Shown here: positions 9,619 to 18,002 of the stretch, in pieces
Layout: each line of letters starts with the position of its first letter
How positions within the stretch are numbered: the first letter of the stretch is position 1
Origin: Desulfobaccales bacterium
GTDB taxonomy: Bacteria; Desulfobacterota; Desulfobaccia; Desulfobaccales; 0-14-0-80-60-11
Direction of reading: 5' to 3'
Assembly: GCA_037481655.1 (NCBI GenBank)
Contig: JBBFLF010000022.1
Location: 1 to 38,059 of the forward strand
DNA length: 38,059 bases
Translations under genes and position numbers: made by a program
The notes under the pieces: generated by a model
Told to the model about the DNA's origin: nothing
Databases searched by the model: none
Seen by the model: only the letters and a program-made list of their open reading frames with translations

Positions 9619-11313
9619 ATGGATATCCTGGTCATCAACCTGATGCGCCTGGGGGATCTGGTGCAGAGCACTCCGGTGCTGCGGGGATTGCGGGCCCGCT
9701 ATCCGGGGGCCAGCATCACCCTCCTGGCCATGGACCTCTTTGAGGCGGCCGCCCGGCTGCTCCCCGGGGTGGACCGGCTGCTCCTCTTTCCCGGCACCGC
9801 CCTGGCCCCGGTCCTGGACCGGCAGGGGTGGCCGGCGGCCGTGCGGCAGCTCGCCCACTGGGTCAAGGGGCATCTTGGATCCCGCCCGGATCTGGCGGTC
9901 AATCTCACCCCCACCCTGATGGCCGGCCTTCTCGCCCGGCTTTCCGGCGCGCCCCAGGTCCGGGGCCTGTGGCTGAGTGACGGCCGGGAGCTGGCCACCT
10001 CGCCCTCCTGGGCCAGTTACTCCCTGGTGGCCTCCAAAGCCCGGCAGGCCAATCCCTTCAATGTGGCGGACCTCTTTGTGCTCAGCGCCGGCCTGAGGCC
10101 CGATGGGGCGGGACTGGCAATGCAGGTGCCCACGGGACCTGCCTCTGCAAAAACCGGCGGCGCCTTTCGGGTGGGGCTCTGTCCCGGGGCCAGCCGGCCG
10201 GAGCGGCAATGGCCCCCGGAAAATTTTGCCCGCGCCGCGCGGCTGCTCCTGGGCAAAGTGCCCTGCCGCTTTGTCATCTTCGGCAGTGCCGGCGAGCGCC
10301 CTTTGGGGGAGGCCCTGCTTAGGCTGCTGCCTCCCGGCACCGGCACCCTGCTGGCCGGGGAGACGGACCTGCCGGGACTGGCAGAGCAGCTGGCCGGGCT
10401 GGACCTCCTCCTCACCAACGACACCGGGCCCATGCACCTGGCCGCGGCGGTGGGCACTCGGGTGGTGGCCCTGTTTCTGGCCAGCGCCCGGGTGCAGGAC
10501 ACCGGTCCGGCCGGCCGGGGCCACGCGCTGCTGGAGCCGCATCTGCCCTGCCACCCCTGTCTTACTCCCTGCGCCCGGTTTAGCTGCCATGCGGTCATTA
10601 GCCCGGAGGCGGTGGCCCAGGTGGCCGGCGAGATCCTGACCGGCCTAGGCACTGTGCCCTGGGACGCCAGCGGCCCCTTTGCAGGAGTGCGGTTATACCA
10701 CACCCACCTGGATCCGGAAGGCTATCAGGTGGCCCTCCCTGCCCTGCGCCGCCCCCTGTCCCGGCTGGATTTCTGGCTGTGGGCACACCGCCTGGCCTGG
10801 GAGGAATTCCTTATCGGACCTCCCTCTCCCCGGCTGGTGGAGTGGCTGGCGGCTCTGCTACAGGAGCGTTATTTGCCGCCGGCACCCGGCCTGAACCTCC
10901 CGGAAAGCATGGCCGCCCTGGAGGAGCTCGCATCCCTGGCCCGGCGAGGGGCAGAGACGGCCGCCCGGCTGATCCTGCGGACCTCGGATGCCCCCCGGCT
11001 GACTCTCGCCGGGGCCCTCTCCACTTTCGCCGCCGTCGATCAGGGCTTGCGGCGGCTGGCGGCGGCCTTTCCGGAACTGGCGGCGCCGGTGGCCTTTTTC
11101 TTTCAGGACCAGCGGCTGGCGGTGGCGCAGGAGGTGCCGGCCCTGGCCCGGGAACTGAGCCGGGCTTACCGCCGGCTGGGACACCTGGCGGAACTGTGCC
11201 GGGAGGCCGCCACCCAGTTGGCACCCGCCGGTTCCAGCCGCAGCCTTGGGTTGGCACAAGGCATGCAGGCTTTATCGGCAACCGCCGTCCGTCAGTCTCC
11301 GGAAGCGAGGTGA
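9619..11313 (+). CDS. Second glycosyltransferase family 9 protein
   Basis: 564 residues. The N-terminal ~345 residues carry GT9 signatures: ILVINLMRLGDLVQSTPVLRGLRARYPGA, VGLCPGASRPERQWPPENFARA, FVIFGSAGERPLGEALL, and the donor site LLLTNDTGPMHLAAAVGTRVVALFL with a CHPC segment. The remaining ~220 residues form a mostly helical C-terminal extension, longer than that of the first GT9 gene. The upstream gap of 187 nt contains no convincing gene and no clear promoter. The start ATG 9619 has only a weak RBS but is fixed by the conserved hydrophobic first strand. Likely works in the same glycan pathway as its neighbours. Confidence 0.8.
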   Translation: MDILVINLMRLGDLVQSTPVLRGLRARYPGASITLLAMDLFEAAARLLPGVDRLLLFPGTALAPVLDRQGWPAAVRQLAHWVKGHLGSRPDLAVNLTPTLMAGLLARLSGAPQVRGLWLSDGRELATSPSWASYSLVASKARQANPFNVADLFVLSAGLRPDGAGLAMQVPTGPASAKTGGAFRVGLCPGASRPERQWPPENFARAARLLLGKVPCRFVIFGSAGERPLGEALLRLLPPGTGTLLAGETDLPGLAEQLAGLDLLLTNDTGPMHLAAAVGTRVVALFLASARVQDTGPAGRGHALLEPHLPCHPCLTPCARFSCHAVISPEAVAQVAGEILTGLGTVPWDASGPFAGVRLYHTHLDPEGYQVALPALRRPLSRLDFWLWAHRLAWEEFLIGPPSPRLVEWLAALLQERYLPPAPGLNLPESMAALEELASLARRGAETAARLILRTSDAPRLTLAGALSTFAAVDQGLRRLAAAFPELAAPVAFFFQDQRLAVAQEVPALARELSRAYRRLGHLAELCREAATQLAPAGSSRSLGLAQGMQALSATAVRQSPEAR

Positions 11314-11316
11314 GTC

Positions 11317-11913
11317 ATGCACATCACCATCAACAATCGGGCCCTGCCGGCAGATTTTTCCCATCTGGGGAACCTGGAGGAGATCCTCACGGAGATCCAC
11401 GCCAAATATCTGCCCCCCGGGGAACAGCTCTATCAGGTGCATCTGAACGGCCGCTTCTTCAGCGAGCGCTATCCCCGGGAGTCCCGGTATCTCTCCCGGG
11501 AGGAGATCGAGCGTCTGGAGGTGAAGACCCTCCCCGCCCGGGAGATGGCCCGGGTGATTCTCCGGGAAACCGCCGCGCAGGCGGAAATCCTGGGCCAGGC
11601 CATCCGGGAGTGCGCCCGCCTCTTCCGGGTGGCCCCGGAGCAGGAGGCCCACCGGGTGCTGGCGGAAGTGCTGGAGGCCCTGCGGTGGCTCGTACAGACC
11701 GGGGCCGGGGGGGGCCAGCTGCTTCAAGGGGGCTCGCCGGAGCTGCCGCCGGAGATGGGGCGCCTCTGCCGCCATCTGGAGCTCCTCCTCACCGACATGG
11801 AAGACCAGGCCCGGCATGGGGACCTGATCATGCTGGCGGACCTGATGGAATACGAACTCCTGCCTGTGGTGGAGCAATGGAGCCGGCTGCTTCTCACCCT
11901 GGCGTGCGGCTGA
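11317..11913 (+). CDS. Hypothetical protein, beta-rich N-terminus plus helical C-terminus
   Basis: 198 residues, family not recognised. The first ~75 residues (MHITINNRALPADF, then a helix, then YQVHLNGRFFSERYP and EEIERLEVKTL) read like a beta-grasp-type small fold. Residues 75-198 are predicted mostly helical with many Glu, Arg and Leu. ATG 11317 is 3 nt after the GT9 stop with GAGGTGA in front, so it is co-translated with the glycosyltransferases. Its 3' end overlaps the next gene by 37 nt. A role as partner or chaperone of the glycosylated protein is plausible from position only. Confidence 0.7.
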   Translation: MHITINNRALPADFSHLGNLEEILTEIHAKYLPPGEQLYQVHLNGRFFSERYPRESRYLSREEIERLEVKTLPAREMARVILRETAAQAEILGQAIRECARLFRVAPEQEAHRVLAEVLEALRWLVQTGAGGGQLLQGGSPELPPEMGRLCRHLELLLTDMEDQARHGDLIMLADLMEYELLPVVEQWSRLLLTLACG

Positions 11914-12233
11914 CCCCCTCCCGACTGGCCCTGCTCCAGGACCTCACCCGGGCGGTGGCAGAGGCGGTGACGGCCGGGGACCTCAACCGGGCGGACTGGC
12001 TGCTCCGGCAACGCCAGGCGGCCTTGGCCCGGCTGGACCTCCGCGAGCCGCTGGACCCCGAGCTCTTGCGGGACCTGACGGCCTTGCGGGAACTAGAGCG
12101 GCAACTGGCGGACTTCTGCCGCGCCTGGCAGGAGCTCATCCGGGAGCGGCTCACCGCGCTGGCGGCCCGGGAGGAGGTGCAGCGGGCTTATCAAAAGGCC
12201 TCGGCCCCGCCCCCCACGGAGCCGGAAGCCTGA
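11877..12233 (+). CDS. Small coiled-coil protein, FlgN/FliT-like in shape
   Basis: 118 residues starting ATG 11877 inside the end of the previous gene. The sequence is almost entirely helical: a first helix LTPSRLALLQDLTRAVAEAVTAGDLNRADWLLRQRQAALARLD, then ALRELERQLADFCRAWQELIRERL. Size, the leading helix followed by an RQ-rich second helix, and position after glycosyltransferases recall flagellar export chaperones of the FlgN/FliT kind, but there is no diagnostic motif. An apparently longer upstream open frame here is an overlap with the GT9 gene and is not real. Last gene of the cluster, convergent with metK. Confidence 0.6.
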   Translation: MEPAASHPGVRLTPSRLALLQDLTRAVAEAVTAGDLNRADWLLRQRQAALARLDLREPLDPELLRDLTALRELERQLADFCRAWQELIRERLTALAAREEVQRAYQKASAPPPTEPEA

Positions 12234-12390
12234 GTCAGACCCGGCAGGTGTTTAGACGGGGAAGGGATCAGGCGGTCTCTATGGTGGGGGGCTGCCAATG
12301 GCGCCACAAGGTGCGGCGGCAATCCTGAACCTGTCCAGCCTCGCGCATCGTCATCAGCCTGGGAGGCCAGGTTCTGCCCCCGAGCGGCCA

Positions 12391-13596
12391 TCAGGACAGG
12401 AAATGCTTAAGCTCCTCCACCCGGTCGGTGGCTTCCCAGGGGAGGGGCAGGTCGGTGCGCCCCACCTGGCCGTAAGCCGCCAGGGCCCGGTAAAAGATCC
12501 CGTGGTGCCGGGCCGGCAGGTGCCGCAGCTGGAAGGTTCTGAGCAGGGGGACGGGCCGGAAATCAAAGGTCCGGGCCACGATGGCTGCCAGCCGGTCATC
12601 GGAGAGCTTCCCGGTACCGAAGGTCTCCACCTGAATGCTGGCTGGCCGAGCTAAGCCGATGGAATAGCACAACACCACCTCGCACTCCTCCGCCAGCCCG
12701 GCGGCCACCACATTCTTGGCAGCATAGCGGGCGGCATAGGCGCCGATGCGGTCGATGCGCAAGGGGTCCTTGCCGCTTAGGGCATTGCCGCTGTGGCGGG
12801 CATACTCCCCGTAGGTGTCGGTGGCGTTCTTTCTGCCGGTGAGGCCGGAGTGCACCGCCGGCCCCCCCACCATCAGGTTTTCCAGGGGATTGATGAAGAT
12901 CTGGGTATCGTTGTCGGGCTGAAGAGGCTGGCCGGCCAAGGCAGGCTCAATCACCGCCCCCCGCATGTCCTCCTCCAGCCGACGGCGGGTAATGGTCTCC
13001 ACCTCCTCCAGGGCCCCGCTCACCACCAGGGTGAGGCTTTGCAGGCGCACGGGCCGGCGCTGCCGGTATTCCACCCCCACCTGCACCTTGGCGTCCGGGG
13101 AGAGGTAGGTGAGCCCCCGCTCCCGGCGGGCGATCATGATCTCCCGGGCCAGCCGGTGCGCCAGAAAGATGGGGAGGGGCAGAAAAGCCTCGGTCTGGCG
13201 GCAGGCAAAGCCGAAGACCGTGGCCTGCTGCCTCGCCGCCAAGCGGTCGAACTCCTCCGGCTTCAGCCGCATTTCATCGAAGATCAGGTCCGCGTCCGGC
13301 GGATATTCCTGCAGGCTGGTGAGGATGCTGCAGGTTTTGGCGTCAAAATCCGGCCGGGCATACCCCACCTGGCTGATGACCTTGCGGGCCAGATTGGGGA
13401 TGTCGGCCCGGACCTCCGAAGCAAAGCGGGCGGCGATGAAGAGGATGGAGTTGGACACGGCGCACTCCGCCCGCACCCGGGCGAAGGGATCCTGCTCCAG
13501 GAAGTGATCTACGATGGCATCGCTGATCTGATCGCAGAGCTTGTCGGGATGGCCTTCCGTCACCGACTCGGAGATAAAGATGAAATCCTGGTTCAT
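12391..13596 (-). CDS. Divergent S-adenosylmethionine synthetase (MetK family)
   Basis: 401 residues, family-like length. Conserved: SESVTEGHPDKLCDQISDAI at the N-terminus, PDAK with Lys170, GLTGRK (Arg255, Lys256), LSGKDPLRIDRIGAYAARYAAKNVVAAGLA and a late SIG. Several active-site positions differ from E. coli MetK. The GGEITT loop reads AARFAS, so its Glu becomes Arg58. GDQGLMFGYA reads RQQATVFGFA, so the Asp equivalent to Asp118 is Gln123. GGPMGDCGLTGRK reads GGPAVHSGLTGRK, so the Asp equivalent to Asp238 is His249. The fold is secure, but normal methionine binding is doubtful. It could be a specialised or altered-substrate paralogue; a standard metK is expected elsewhere in the genome. 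It lies 90 nt downstream of arsC in the same direction. Confidence 0.85.
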   Translation of the reverse strand: MNQDFIFISESVTEGHPDKLCDQISDAIVDHFLEQDPFARVRAECAVSNSILFIAARFASEVRADIPNLARKVISQVGYARPDFDAKTCSILTSLQEYPPDADLIFDEMRLKPEEFDRLAARQQATVFGFACRQTEAFLPLPIFLAHRLAREIMIARRERGLTYLSPDAKVQVGVEYRQRRPVRLQSLTLVVSGALEEVETITRRRLEEDMRGAVIEPALAGQPLQPDNDTQIFINPLENLMVGGPAVHSGLTGRKNATDTYGEYARHSGNALSGKDPLRIDRIGAYAARYAAKNVVAAGLAEECEVVLCYSIGLARPASIQVETFGTGKLSDDRLAAIVARTFDFRPVPLLRTFQLRHLPARHHGIFYRALAAYGQVGRTDLPLPWEATDRVEELKHFLS

Positions 13597-13686
13597 GGCC
13601 CATCCCCGTGACGGCCTGAAATGATCTTCTTCACTGTGGCCAACATCCTGCCATCCTTTGGAGGTATTGTGTCCGGAAAGAGCGCT

Positions 13687-14130
13687 TTAAGGAAGCTCCA
13701 GGCCCACCTCCTCTTTCAGCCATTGCCGCACCCGGGCCTCGATCTGGTCCCGCACCCGCCGGAAAACAGCCAGTTTGTCCTCCGGACTGCCCGTGGCCGC
13801 GACCGGGTCCTCAAAGGGCCAGAAGAGCCGCTGCACCACCCCGGGAAAGGCCTTGGGGCAATTTCGCTCCGCCCGGTCGCAGACGATAATCAGGTAGCGG
13901 AATGCCATCCTCCCCAGGTACGTCTCCACCCCTTTGGCATGCTGCCCCACCAGGTCAAAGCCCTTCTCTGCCATCACCTGCCGGGTGAGGGGATGGATCT
14001 CCGTGGGGTCGTAGCCGGCGCTGTGGACCTCAAAGCGGTGTCCGGCATAGTGCTTGAGGAAGGCCTCCGCCATCTGGCTGCGGGCGCTGTTGCCGGTGCA
14101 GAGAATAAGGATATTTTCCTTTTCTTCCAT
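13687..14130 (-). CDS. arsC: Thioredoxin-coupled arsenate reductase / LMW phosphatase-fold protein
   Basis: 147 residues of the low-molecular-weight tyrosine phosphatase fold. The P-loop ILCTGNSARS holds Cys11 and Arg17. The redox pair Cys84 and Cys91 sits in VCDRAERNCP, matching the three-cysteine relay of the Staphylococcus-type ArsC that reduces arsenate to arsenite. A WPFEDP segment supplies the acid Asp. No arsR, arsB or acr3 is nearby. Instead it lies 30 nt downstream of the P-type ATPase gene and is probably co-transcribed with it, so its present role may be tied to that locus. Confidence 0.88.
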   Translation of the reverse strand: MEEKENILILCTGNSARSQMAEAFLKHYAGHRFEVHSAGYDPTEIHPLTRQVMAEKGFDLVGQHAKGVETYLGRMAFRYLIIVCDRAERNCPKAFPGVVQRLFWPFEDPVAATGSPEDKLAVFRRVRDQIEARVRQWLKEEVGLELP

Positions 14131-14160
14131 AACAGACTGCGGTCCTCCCGGAAACAGTGC

Positions 14161-17100
14161 TCAGGCCGACAGCGGGGCGGGCCGCAGGGCCTCCCGGGGC
14201 GGGCGGGGCTTGGTCAGCTCATTCACCACCAGTGGCACCAGCGCGCCGGCCAGCGCCACTGCCACATCCAGGGCGCCTAAGGGGGTAAGGCCCAAAACGG
14301 CCCTGAGCCCCGGCACCAGCAGGGTCAGCCCCTGGAGCACCAGGGAGCCGGCCACGGCCCCGTAAAGATAGGGATTGGCCGGCCGCTCCGCCCCGGAAAA
14401 GAGGCGGGTGCTCTCGGAGCGACAGCTCAAGGCATGCAGCAGCTGGCCGCTGGTGAGGCTATGAAAGGCCAGGGTGCTGGCCTGCGGCCCCAGGCCATAG
14501 CGGGCCGCCCCATAGGCATAAGCCCCCAGCGCCCCGGCGCTCAAGGCGGCGGATTCAAAGGCCATGCGCCGGAAATCCGTATCACTGAAGATGGGCTCTT
14601 CCGGGTTTCTGGGCGGCCGGGAGAGAATATCCGGCTCCGGCGGCTCCAGGGCCAGGGTAAGGCCCGGGAGGATGTCGGACACCAGATTGATCCATAAGAA
14701 CTGCATGGCGGTGAGGGGCGAGCCCAGACCCGCCGCCAGGGCGGTCACCGTCAGCATGATCTCGCTTAGGTTGGTGGCCAGGAAGAAGTGCACCGACTTG
14801 CGGATGTTGAGGTAGATGGTGCGACCGTCCCGCACCGCGATGAGCAGGGTGCCCAGGTCGTCCTTCTCCAGCACCACATCGGCCACTTCCCGGGCGATGT
14901 CGGTGCCGGTATGGCCCATGGCGATGCCCACATCCGCAGCCTTCAGCGCCGGGCCGTCATTGATGCCGTCGCCGGTCATGGCCACCACCTTCCCGGCCTT
15001 CTGCAGGGCCTGCACAATGCGCAGTTTATGGGCCGGACTCACCCGGGCGAAGATGTGGGCCCGGGGGATGAGGGCCTCCAGGGTCTCCGGCGGCACCTGA
15101 CTCAACTGCACCGCCTCCAGGATCTCCAGGGGCCGGCCACGGCTGAGGTTCAGTTCCTGGCCGATGGCATAGGCGGTGGGGCTCTGGTCGCCGGTGATCA
15201 TCACCGTGGCGATGCCGGCCCGGTGGAAGGCCCGGATGGCCTCGGCCACTCCCGGGCGAATGGGGTCGGTCATGGCGATGAGCCCCAGCCAGATGAGGCC
15301 GTCTTCCCCCGCCTCCGCCTCCCGGCCCCGGGCGTAGGCCAGCCCGAGAGTGCGGAAGGCCCGGCCCGCCAGGGCCTCGTTATCCGCTTCGATGCGGGCC
15401 CGGTCCTCTTCGGTGAGGGGGCGCCTCTTTCCTTGCCGCAGCTGATGGCGGCAGAGGGCCAGCACCTCCAGGGGGCTGCCCTTCACCGCCCGGAAGCGGC
15501 CCCGGCCGTTGATGCCATGCAGAGTGCTCATGTACGGCCGGGTTTCGGAGCGGTGGTGCAGGCTGAGCAGCGGATAACGCTGCCGCAGGGCGCTGACATC
15601 CAGGCCGGCGTCCAAAGCCAGACGCACCAGGGCGGCCTCGGTGGGCGTGCCCCGGAGGGTCAACTCCCCCTGCTCCCGATAGATCTCCGTTTCGTTGCAC
15701 AGCACCGCCACCTGCAGGAGCAGGCGCAGGTCATGGCAGCCGGTGAGGGAGACGGGTTCCCCCCCGTGGCACAGCTGCCCTTCCACCACCTCATAGGTCT
15801 TGTTCCCGGCCAGCACCTGGGTGACGGTCATGCGGTTGTAGGTGATGGTGCCGGTCTTGTCCAGGCACAGGGTCTGCACCGCGCCCAGAGTCTCCACGGC
15901 CTGGAGGTGGCGGATGAGCACGTGGTGCCGGCGCATGTCCCGCACCCCCAGGGCCAGGGTGGTGGTAGCCATCATGGGCAGGCCTTCGGGCACGGCGGCG
16001 GCGGCCAGGCAGATGGCGGTGCGCAGCATCTCCAGGAAACCCAGGCCCCACAAGGCCCCGGCGGCGAAGGCGACCCCCGACACCCCCAGGCAGAGCCACA
16101 CCAGCCGGTCCCCCAGCTCCCCCAATTGGCGCTGCAGAGGTGTCTCCGGACTGATGGTCTCCCCCACCAGGAGCTGGATGCGGCCGATCTCCGTGAAGCT
16201 GCCGGTGTTCACCACCAGGGCCAGGCCCTCCCCGCCGGTGACCAGGGTGCCCTTGTAAACCATGTTCACCCGGTCGGCCAGGGGAAGGTGAGGATCAGCC
16301 AGAGCGGGGATGGCTTTGGCTACCGGCAGGCTCTCACCGGTCAGGGCGGATTCGTCCACACTCAGATGGTGGGCCGCCACCAGGCGGGCGTCAGCGGGCA
16401 CGGACACCCCGGGGCGCAGCACCACCAGGTCCCCCACGGCCACGGACTCGGAGGGGATCTCCCGGGTCTCGCCCTCCCGGATCACCAAGGCGCCGGGCCG
16501 CACCAGGGTCTGGAGGGACTGGATGGTCTTTTCCGCTTCGCTCTCGGTCTTGTAGCCGATATAGGCGTTGGCCACCACCACTCCCATGATGAGGAGGGCA
16601 TCCGTCAGACCGCCAGTAAACAGCGAGATGCCGGCGGCCACCCCCAACAGGGCCACCGGCAGGGACTTAAACTGCTCCAGGAAAATGTCCAGGCCGGAGC
16701 GCGCTTCGGCCTCAGGGAGGACATTTTGGCCATATTTCTCGAGGCGCCGCCGGGCCTGAGCGTCGGTGAGGCCCTGCACCGGGGAGGTCCCCAGCCGGGC
16801 CGCCACCTCCTCGGGGGTCAACAGGTGCCATTGCTCCTGGGGCTGCTCCTCGCCGTGCCCCCAGAGATATCCCAGTCCCGGCAGCCAGGAGGTCCCGGCC
16901 GGGGACTCCGGGGAGACCTGCCCCGGGGGCGCAGCCGTCGCCTGGTTTTGGCTGTGGGTGAGGTAGTCGGAGACAATCTCCTCCACCCGGGCAGCCATGG
17001 TCTTGGGGGTGTGATGGGAGTTGTAGCAGACCAGCAGGTTGCCGGTGAGGGGGTTGGCCGAAACCTCGGTGACCTCCGCCAGCCGGGAGAGCCGGAACTC

Positions 17101-17220
17101 GAGGACGCGCTTCAGCACCTCGTCCCGGTACAGTCCCTTCACCCGATAGCGGGTGCGGCCGGGGACCGCATCATGGACGGTCTCCACCATTGGCGGCGCC
17201 TCGGGTCCGCTGGCCATCAT
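14161..17220 (-). CDS. P2-type cation ATPase with N-terminal HMA-like domain
   Basis: 1019 residues. Residues about 12-90 form a cysteine-free heavy-metal-associated-like domain (DAVPGRTRYRVKGL, then SANPLTGNLLVCYN). A cation-ATPase N-terminal segment follows at about 130-190 (LLTPEEVAARLGTS). Catalytic motifs: TGES 294-297, PEGLP 411-415, DKTGT with phosphorylated Asp454, KGSP, and MTGDGINDGPALKAADVGIAMG. TM5 reads ATNLSEIM and TM6 WINLVSDILP, matching the SERCA Asn/Glu and Asn/Asp ligands; with the PEGLP Glu this predicts Ca2+ or Mn2+ transport (inference). There is no CPC/SPC in TM4, so it is not a P1B metal pump. Spacing of 15 nt to the upstream LEA-like gene and 30 nt to arsC implies one operon. 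Confidence 0.9.
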   Translation of the reverse strand: MMASGPEAPPMVETVHDAVPGRTRYRVKGLYRDEVLKRVLEFRLSRLAEVTEVSANPLTGNLLVCYNSHHTPKTMAARVEEIVSDYLTHSQNQATAAPPGQVSPESPAGTSWLPGLGYLWGHGEEQPQEQWHLLTPEEVAARLGTSPVQGLTDAQARRRLEKYGQNVLPEAEARSGLDIFLEQFKSLPVALLGVAAGISLFTGGLTDALLIMGVVVANAYIGYKTESEAEKTIQSLQTLVRPGALVIREGETREIPSESVAVGDLVVLRPGVSVPADARLVAAHHLSVDESALTGESLPVAKAIPALADPHLPLADRVNMVYKGTLVTGGEGLALVVNTGSFTEIGRIQLLVGETISPETPLQRQLGELGDRLVWLCLGVSGVAFAAGALWGLGFLEMLRTAICLAAAAVPEGLPMMATTTLALGVRDMRRHHVLIRHLQAVETLGAVQTLCLDKTGTITYNRMTVTQVLAGNKTYEVVEGQLCHGGEPVSLTGCHDLRLLLQVAVLCNETEIYREQGELTLRGTPTEAALVRLALDAGLDVSALRQRYPLLSLHHRSETRPYMSTLHGINGRGRFRAVKGSPLEVLALCRHQLRQGKRRPLTEEDRARIEADNEALAGRAFRTLGLAYARGREAEAGEDGLIWLGLIAMTDPIRPGVAEAIRAFHRAGIATVMITGDQSPTAYAIGQELNLSRGRPLEILEAVQLSQVPPETLEALIPRAHIFARVSPAHKLRIVQALQKAGKVVAMTGDGINDGPALKAADVGIAMGHTGTDIAREVADVVLEKDDLGTLLIAVRDGRTIYLNIRKSVHFFLATNLSEIMLTVTALAAGLGSPLTAMQFLWINLVSDILPGLTLALEPPEPDILSRPPRNPEEPIFSDTDFRRMAFESAALSAGALGAYAYGAARYGLGPQASTLAFHSLTSGQLLHALSCRSESTRLFSGAERPANPYLYGAVAGSLVLQGLTLLVPGLRAVLGLTPLGALDVAVALAGALVPLVVNELTKPRPPREALRPAPLSA

Positions 17221-17235
17221 ACGCAGGAACTGTTT

Positions 17236-17925
17236 CTATTCTGTGCTGCCTTCGGTTTTGGCCCGGGAGGGGGATTTGCGCTCCGCCGGGGCCGCCTGGG
17301 GCTTGCCTTCCTCCCCCGCCTCCTCCCGGCCTTTGGGCAGCAGAGTGCCGGCCACTTCCTTGACGCCTTCCACCGCGCCCACCAGGACGTCGGTGACCGC
17401 CTTGACGGCGCTGACCCCCAAGGTGCCGGCGGCCTCCAGGGCCCCGCCCACCGCGGCTTTGGCAGCCGCGCCGACGCTCCAGCCCACCTGGCCGGCGGTC
17501 TCCATCACCCCCATGACGGCGCTTTTGGCCACCGTGGCCACATCGCCACCCACCTCGGCGGCACCTTTCACCGCGCCCTTCACCAGGTTGCCGGCAGCCT
17601 GGGTGAGGTCGCCCCCCACGTCGCTGACGCCCAGAAGCAGGCCCTTGGCCACGTTCTTGGTGCCGGTAATCAGGCCGGTGCCCACCTCCTCGCCGGCCTT
17701 GATGGCCCCTTTGAAGACTTCCTTGCTCACCGTGATGGTCTCCGAGGCCACCTCGCCGGTGCCCTTGAGGACATCGGTGATGGTCTGGCGGGCCACGGAA
17801 ACGATCTGGGACTCAATCTCCCCCAGACCTTTGAGGCCGCCCACGATGCTGTCCTTCACCGCGGCGCCGGTCTGGCCCAAAGCCCCGCTGATGCCGCCCG
17901 TTTCCTTGCTTTCTTCCGGAGACAT
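17236..17925 (-). CDS. LEA-like amphipathic repeat protein
   Basis: 229 residues from ATG 17925, chosen because AGGAGGAGG lies immediately upstream; a longer open frame to 18090 runs through unlikely low-complexity sequence. The body (about 20-195) is a run of short amphipathic units rich in Gly, Ala, Val and Lys: VKDSIVGGLKGLG, GAIKAGEEVGTG, GNLVKGAVKGAAEVGGD, AKAAVGGALEAAGTLG. The pattern resembles late-embryogenesis-abundant or membrane-surface-coating proteins. The C-terminal 30 residues are charged and Pro-rich. No signal peptide and no clear transmembrane helix. It sits 15 nt before the ATPase gene, so a role at the membrane hosting the pump is suggested; this is inference. Confidence 0.72.
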   Translation of the reverse strand: MSPEESKETGGISGALGQTGAAVKDSIVGGLKGLGEIESQIVSVARQTITDVLKGTGEVASETITVSKEVFKGAIKAGEEVGTGLITGTKNVAKGLLLGVSDVGGDLTQAAGNLVKGAVKGAAEVGGDVATVAKSAVMGVMETAGQVGWSVGAAAKAAVGGALEAAGTLGVSAVKAVTDVLVGAVEGVKEVAGTLLPKGREEAGEEGKPQAAPAERKSPSRAKTEGSTE

Positions 17926-18002
17926 GGCCTCCTCCTGTCTCACTTCCATGGTTGCAGGGTTGCTCGGAAACCCGCACCTGCGGCGGTCTCTCCGCCTCCA
18001 CT

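Noticed and set aside
13597-13686. SAM riboswitch upstream of metK
   Set aside because: The 90-nt gap shows no matching helices and is too short for a SAM-I aptamer plus expression platform.
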